Below the pieces are notes generated by a model. The model ran no database searches. It was given only the letters and a program-made list of their open reading frames with translations, and was not told the origin of the DNA. From contig JARGSG010000014.1 of the NCBI GenBank assembly GCA_030374805.1, positions 62,001-126,000 of the forward strand: a stretch of 64,000 bases of DNA, in the 5' to 3' direction. The DNA comes from Gracilaria gracilis. Taxonomy: Eukaryota > Rhodophyta > Florideophyceae > Gracilariales > Gracilariaceae. Every line of letters starts with the position of its first letter. Positions within the stretch are counted from its first letter, which is position 1. The translations under genes and the position numbers were made by a program. Of this stretch, positions 59,239 through 64,000 are shown piece after piece.

Positions 59239-60252
59239 TTACGATTTTTTCGGCGGTTGACTTGGCTTCCCGGAGTCGCCGGAATCTGATTCTGTACCAC
59301 CTAACAAATTCTTGAGGCTTGATGTATCACCACCAAGTTTACGCTGCAGGTCAAGGTGAACCTCCGCTTCCCTCAAGAAGAACCCACTAACCATTAAATA
59401 GAAGAGCAGCTGTCCCAAGTCTGGAGCGGATGCATGGATAATACCATCCTTTTCCGTATTAATCCCTTGCGACTTTGTGACAGCTTGAACAACTTTCTTC
59501 ATGGCATCTACGACTTCGTCTCCCGCATTCTTCGTTAGAGCTTCAATGTTTTCTTTCTCCATTGTGGCGATAAAACTTAGCAGTTCATTACCGCCCTTGC
59601 GTTCCCTCTCAAGTTCCCCCTGAAGATTAGTCACAGTTTGACGCAAATCTGATATGTATTCCTCTACCGGTACCTCCACCCTAGACCCATCGTTCTGCGT
59701 AAACACGGCGGTTCCACCTTCAATCTGCGGAGGTTCGTCTTCAGGAGAAGGGAGAGCTCGAAGCCCAGACCAGTCCAGACTTCTTGTGAGCTCCATTCTG
59801 TAAGTAGCGTTTCTAAACATGTACCCAGTCACCAAAGAAGAATGAAACAATTGCACAAGGTTCGAAGACATAGTCGAAATAGAAGCAGCAAAAGCAAGCG
59901 GCGGCAAACTTCCAAGCATGCTAACAAGCGTCTCTCTGATCGCATTTTGCACAACTGGTGGCGAAGTCTCCGTGAATTTCTTAACAAGATCAGGGGGAGG
60001 CACTGCCCTAATAATCTTGAAGAGCTCATTTTGCTCCTCTGCTCCAGGTTGTGTTGATAGGTCTAAGTTAAACTCAGAATCTCGTGACCCATCGTCGCTG
60101 CGCCCTGGGTTGCCATCGGACGGCGACGCCAAAGCGGTCCACCGAGGGCGGCAGGCGCGACGCACAGTGTACACGGGCCGCCGAGGAGAACGGCTAGAGA
60201 CATTTCGAATTCGAGGCAAAAGGGCCAGCGGCTGTTGGAAGGCAGCGTTCAT
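59239..60252 (-). CDS. DUF760 family protein, probably plastid
   Basis: 337 residues from ATG 60,252. The first 45 residues are basic, Ser/Arg-rich and acid-free (SRSPRRPVYTVRRACRPRW), a likely plastid transit peptide. The conserved part has NELFKIIRAVPPPDLVKKFT, SPPVVQNAIRETLVSMLGSL and FAASISTMSSNLVQLFHSSL with GYMFRNATYRMEL, which match DUF760 proteins known from plants, algae and cyanobacteria. A coiled coil (YISDLRQTVTNLQGELERER) and a second DUF760-like block (APDLGQLLFYLMVSGFFLRE) follow. In land plants some relatives are chloroplast stress or protease-adaptor proteins; the function here is unknown. Confidence 0.8.
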   Translation of the reverse strand: MNAAFQQPLALLPRIRNVSSRSPRRPVYTVRRACRPRWTALASPSDGNPGRSDDGSRDSEFNLDLSTQPGAEEQNELFKIIRAVPPPDLVKKFTETSPPVVQNAIRETLVSMLGSLPPLAFAASISTMSSNLVQLFHSSLVTGYMFRNATYRMELTRSLDWSGLRALPSPEDEPPQIEGGTAVFTQNDGSRVEVPVEEYISDLRQTVTNLQGELERERKGGNELLSFIATMEKENIEALTKNAGDEVVDAMKKVVQAVTKSQGINTEKDGIIHASAPDLGQLLFYLMVSGFFLREAEVHLDLQRKLGGDTSSLKNLLGGTESDSGDSGKPSQPPKKS

Positions 60253-61335
60253 TTCGTGAACGAAGGTTGAAGTTGAGGGCTGTTAGAGATGGACGAGGTA
60301 GTGATTTGGTAGACGGCGGGAGCAGGAATATATGATACAACCGGAGATTGCGACCTGCGCGTTGTGTCACACACAACTTGTGTGAGGGAAACAGCAGCCG
60401 AGTGCCTGTGCCGTTTCGGGACTGCACACTGAAATAAGCTGCGTCTGTTTTGGATCAATTACGTGGATCTAATGTTTTGGGCTGCCAGCGTTTTCCTCCA
60501 CAAGAATGGCTCTCGACGACGAGGCCTCGCCTCCAATTATCTCAGAGTTTTTCTCATGTGGCTGTCGTTTTCAACACTGCGGCATAACAGCGGCTCCGGG
60601 TGGTGGAACAAATGTCTCAACCTGCTCTTCGAAGGTAAATAGGTTTGATGCGATTACATCGACGGAATGTCATGCGCGAAGTTTCAGCGGGTAGAGGATT
60701 GTAATCGTTGATACAGAAAACGAAGCCACTAGACGTTTTGACGTTGATTGCTTTGGACCAGAGTCGTAATGCATAGCGGAAACCATCTCACCAGTTCACA
60801 TCATACGTAATGTGCAAACCTTGCCCATGCGATGCCGAACGGTTTCTATCTCTTGCTGGTACGTAAGAGAGAGATACTCCTATTGAAGGGAGGGACCACC
60901 TGCGGAGCACCTGTTCGTTTTGCTTATCGCGCTCCAGTACACGTAATTGTGGAGGACGAACATCGGATCATAAGCACGAGGTTTGCAACTGCATCATATG
61001 CTCGCTCGACAATGCCATACACCATGATTATTATCATCATCATTTGGCCTCCTACCACGATAATCGATCAAAGTTTCGTAGCTTGGCAACCTTCGCCGTT
61101 TTAAACAGTATGATATCTGTATCCAGAATAATTAGAGAGCGCCGTGGCGATGTCATTTCAGCTGAACGTTCCATACTGCTCCTTTCAAAATAAGCAACTT
61201 CACGCTCGACGTACATTCAGCTATCGCTGGCTCAAAATCGTTTCCTCTCGCCGATGTATATTGATTCTGAGCGCGCTAATATCAGCTGCGGAATACGAAT
61301 AACAAAAGCCAACACTGAAGCTGTTCTTCACGCCC
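60253..61335. other. Intergenic region, no gene seen
   Basis: Divergent region between the DUF760 gene and the tetraspanin gene. A minus-strand TATA-like CATATATTCC lies at 60,326-60,335, about 80 bp upstream of ATG 60,252. A short TATTATCATCATCATT run is at 61,028-61,043. Nothing else recognised. Confidence 0.35.
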
Positions 61336-62191
61336 ATGTCGTCAACGAGGATGTCAAGCAGAACTGAAACAAGCAGATCATCTGCGCTTTTATGGTATCA
61401 TGCTCTCGTTACAGGTTCCACAATGGTAAGTAGTCCAGCCAACTTCAACAATGATAGATGTTCCACTAACTCACGATTAAGTTTGCCGGTCTTTCGCTAA
61501 TCAGCATTGGTGTCGCTCTCAAAGTAATAGACCCGATACCCAATCTCAAGCTCTCATTCACATCAGGTATGTTTCTTTTTCTTTCTCCCGTTCTCGCCTT
61601 ATTTTCATTTCTGGAGCTAACTTTGTTTCCACAGATTCTTCATTTAACGAGTACTTCACCATCGCTTACGTGGCGATGTTTTCTGGTGTTGTTATGGTCT
61701 TGATTGCTGTCGTTGGTGCTTGTGCCGTAGTTCAAGAGGAAAACACCCGACACCTAATGCTTTGTGGATACACTTTGCTGTGTATTGCAACCATTGTAAG
61801 TCTAGTATTCGTCACAGTGGTATGGGTGAACCTGGCCAGAGGTAATACAACACAATTTGGTCTAGAAGATCGTCTTCACAAAGCATGGCAAAATACTGTG
61901 GTATTGGACAAAGAGAACGCATGCGATATTCAAGACGACTACCAGTGCTTTGGTTTCCGCGACGGTGATTGTGCTCTTTGTTCGAACTCCACGCCCAACA
62001 GACAGGTGTGCACGAACAATCCTCTGGACTGCCCTGTGTGTGGATCGATTTCGAAAGGCATGAACGTCACAGAAGGATGCTTTGATAACATTGTAGAAAA
62101 ACTGAGGAAAGTGCACAGACCAGCAGGGATAAGCTGTGCAATCATCGCAGGAATACTAGTTCTTGATATGTTGTTTGTTTATGCGTTATAA
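61336..62191 (+). CDS. Tetraspanin-like protein, two introns
   Basis: Three exons: 61,336-61,425, 61,482-61,566 and 61,635-62,191. Introns are 56 nt (GTAAGT...TTAAG, phase 0) and 68 nt (GTATGT...CCACAG, phase 1). The product is 243 residues. Four membrane helices are visible: FAGLSLISIGVALKVI, YVAMFSGVVMVLIAVVGACA, HLMLCGYTLLCIATIVSLVF and GISCAIIAGILVLDMLFVYA. The large loop has a tetraspanin-like Cys pattern: ACDIQDDYQCFGF (the CCG motif reads QCFG), DCALC, DCPVCG and EGCFDNI. Tetraspanins organise membrane microdomains at the plasma or vesicle membrane. Exon 1 codes a Ser/Thr-rich cytosolic leader (MSSTRMSSRTETSRSS), longer than usual. The spliced frame stays open throughout, which supports the model. 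Confidence 0.75.
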
Positions 62192-62402
62192 GTTGTGTGA
62201 GCGGGGAATTAGCATTCTTGAGATTAACCGAAGTCGGGCTTAGTTGTTCCTATGCATGCCTAACGGGAAGGGACGTTACGTAAGACATTTTGGAACCAAT
62301 GAAGCCTTCATATGCCAAGGCAAGTTAACGCGAAGTGCACAATATGGGCGTGCGGATCGATCGCTGATAGTGGAACCAATTTCTAAGAAGTGCCCACATG
62401 CT

Positions 62403-63182
62403 TCAGAGTCTAAACTTGCGCTTCAGCTTGGCGTTATTGTACCTCAACTTTCCGGTAATCTTTGGCGCGTCTATGGAGTCGACTACCTCAGCCTGCTTGT
62501 CAAGCTCTGCGTTGATACCCAGCGCCAAGTTCTGCAGTTCCGTGAGTTGGTTGGCAGTTTGATCTAGGTAATCATCCTGTTTACGAAGGATATGTTTCAC
62601 GTCGTCATCGAAATCAGAGTAGTCGTCCTCCGCGACCTCAACCGTTTGCTTCTCGCCATGGTTACCCTTCTTCAGAGTAGCAGGGAGTAACTCTTCCTTG
62701 CGTCGCGCGAGCCATGACAAACGAGTTTCGTTTTCAGATTCGCTCGATCCGGAATGAGTGTCCTGTGCCTCTCCCTGTGAAGGGAGATAATCAGACTTGA
62801 TAGGCTTTTGACGTCTCTTCTTCCGTGTGAGAGGCTTCTCGACAAGGGCGCGGAGGGGATTGCGAGTGAGTTTGTGCACAGTATTTCCAGCTCTTTCGAC
62901 AGCGCCTTCAATTGTTTCCAAATCGTCGGCAATGTCCTCTAGCTGTCTCGTCTGCGCCGATAATGAAGTTGCAGTTGCTTCTGCAACGTCATGCGATTGA
63001 ACGGCAGTGTCGAATATGGTCTTTGTATCCTGCAGTCCTGCGTTTGCTTCATGTAGCAGCAATTTCTTCGCAGCGCTCTTCTGTTCGGAGGCAGGCGAAG
63101 TGGAAACTTGGATGTCTTGCGCAGGGTTGTCATCTTCCAGGATTTCAACCTGTCCGACGTACTGAGAGCGGAATAGAGGCAT
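62403..63182 (-). CDS. SNAP-25/SNAP-29-type Qbc-SNARE
   Basis: 259 residues from ATG 63,182 (MPLFRSQYVGQVEI). It supplies two of the four helices of a SNARE bundle that drives vesicle fusion. The Qb motif is at about residues 58-110 with TSLSAQTRQLEDIADDLETI, whose Gln fits the zero layer. The Qc motif is near the C-terminus with LRKQDDYLDQTANQLTELQN and LALGINAELDKQAEVVDSI, the Gln in DKQ matching the zero layer of SNAP-25. The linker is basic then acidic (TRKKRRQKPIKSDY, EDDYSDFDDDV). There is no Cys at all, so membrane attachment by linker palmitoylation is impossible, as in SNAP-29 and plant SNAP33-like proteins. Confidence 0.85.
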   Translation of the reverse strand: MPLFRSQYVGQVEILEDDNPAQDIQVSTSPASEQKSAAKKLLLHEANAGLQDTKTIFDTAVQSHDVAEATATSLSAQTRQLEDIADDLETIEGAVERAGNTVHKLTRNPLRALVEKPLTRKKRRQKPIKSDYLPSQGEAQDTHSGSSESENETRLSWLARRKEELLPATLKKGNHGEKQTVEVAEDDYSDFDDDVKHILRKQDDYLDQTANQLTELQNLALGINAELDKQAEVVDSIDAPKITGKLRYNNAKLKRKFRL

Positions 63183-63419
63183 GGCGGGCGTTCAGGGACG
63201 GTAGTAGACGTGGGTGGATGCTTCTCCAAAAGCGTCGAAGAAGTGCCCAGCAAACATAGTTGAGGCGTTGTGTGGGCGCGAGGGCATCTCCTCGTTAAGT
63301 AGGGAAGGAGACATGGCGCGACCGCATGGCATTGTCACCTGTGATGGCGCGTTGGAGATGAAGCGAACGCGCGACACGGGATGTGCACGAAGGAAGCGTC
63401 CAGCAATGCATGCCATGGC

Positions 63420-64000
63420 TTAACGAAAGGGCACAACGTGCAGCCCTTGATTTACGCCACATGGGAAGAAAAACAAGTCAGCCACCTGAGCACCCAAATC
63501 GCTCTCGTACACCGTGAAAAACGGGCCTCCTTCGAGAGGACGAACCACCGCCACATGAGCGCTCCGTAGACTCCACACCACGTTCCGGCGTTTCATCGAC
63601 GCCTCACTGGCCCGTACATCAGACCCGCGTTGACAGTATCCTAGATCAAACGGCATGCTCTCGCTTTTCGCCGGATACTCTTTGGCGTGGAACAACACCC
63701 CAATTGTGTCCAGTTCCGCATTGTGGAACAAGTGTCCGTGAAACAGATCGAACCTCGATAGTCTTGCATTACAGAGGTATGCTACATGTCTAAACAAACT
63801 CTTGAGAAATGCTTCCACACTTGTGTTGGTCACGAAATATGCGCCTTGACTCTCTGAAGGAAACAATTGGCACGCGCCAACACGATGCACGCTATGCCTC
63901 TTACGCTCTAGCATATGGTGCTGCCAAGCTTGTCCTTTGTTTAAGTTATCTAGTATCTGGTTGAATAATTGCCCAACCTCGAGGGGAAGGCGAGGTGCAG
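63420..64000 (-). CDS. Unknown protein, 5' end outside window
   Basis: The minus-strand frame is open from the window edge (APRLPLEVGQLFNQILDN) to the stop at 63,420, about 190 residues of C-terminus. The sequence is well mixed and not low-complexity: QLFPSESQGAYFVTNTSVEA, FLKSLFRHVAYLCNARLSRF, DTIGVLFHAKEYP, RRNVVWSLRSAHVAVVRP and a hydrophobic-acidic FFTVYESDLGAQVADLFFF. Alternating strands and helices suggest a globular alpha/beta domain. I do not recognise the family. It is in tandem with the SNARE gene, 237 bp apart. Confidence 0.55.
   Translation of the reverse strand, partial: APRLPLEVGQLFNQILDNLNKGQAWQHHMLERKRHSVHRVGACQLFPSESQGAYFVTNTSVEAFLKSLFRHVAYLCNARLSRFDLFHGHLFHNAELDTIGVLFHAKEYPAKSESMPFDLGYCQRGSDVRASEASMKRRNVVWSLRSAHVAVVRPLEGGPFFTVYESDLGAQVADLFFFPCGVNQGLHVVPFR

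Noticed and set aside
63192-63416. Short open frame between the SNARE and the last gene
   Set aside because: It falls in the likely promoter/5' UTR of the SNARE, has an overlapping opposite open frame and no similarity.

Overview
The window is nuclear DNA of a eukaryote with compact, intron-poor genes and many transposons. A red alga (Rhodophyta, florideophyte-like) fits best. This is inference from four things: an arsenosugar-type radical SAM enzyme, a plastid-targeted DUF760 protein, mostly single-exon genes with rare 56-68 nt GT-AG introns, and dense KDZ/Plavaka, MULE, piggyBac, pogo, hAT and DIRS-like elements. No rRNA, tRNA or CRISPR was seen.

Layout. About 1-37,700 is a transposon graveyard. 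It holds a broken SAP-like/Myb-SANT-like gene (1-1396), paired hairpin repeats (1786-1984), and a broken fusion of a beta-class DNA amino-methyltransferase with a SET domain (2361-5484). Next come two inverted copies of an unrecognised coiled-coil gene family (5964-8657 and 12720-15155) on either side of a decayed Plavaka-type transposase (8790-12022). Then follow a frameshifted ketopantoate-reductase-like pseudogene (15577-16346), a MULE-like element with an Ulp1-like protease (20746-25450), and a piggyBac-family element flanked by CTAG duplications (26512-29349) whose unoccupied paralogous site is at 18,980. The region ends with a decayed DIRS-like retroelement (about 30,157-34,556) and a pogo-like transposase with a 143-bp internal tandem duplication (35237 to about 36,590).

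About 37,760-64,000 is gene territory with intact reading frames: a PiT phosphate transporter, a 709-residue unknown nuclear-looking protein, TRAP-alpha (one intron), a secreted Cys-rich protein, HMCES/SRAP with a PIP box, an intact hAT transposase, an ArsS-like radical SAM enzyme, an LPCAT/AGPAT-like acyltransferase, a membrane-anchored Nudix-like protein, a plastid DUF760 protein, a tetraspanin (two introns), a SNAP-25/29-type Qbc-SNARE and a partial unknown gene. These are ordinary housekeeping functions and do not form one pathway. Genes alternate strands, with convergent 3' ends about 100-200 bp apart.

The most unusual item is the methyltransferase-SET fusion: one polypeptide that would have paired DNA base methylation with protein lysine methylation. 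The clearest structural result is the piggyBac-family insertion with a CTAG rather than TTAA target duplication, read directly from filled and empty sites inside the window.
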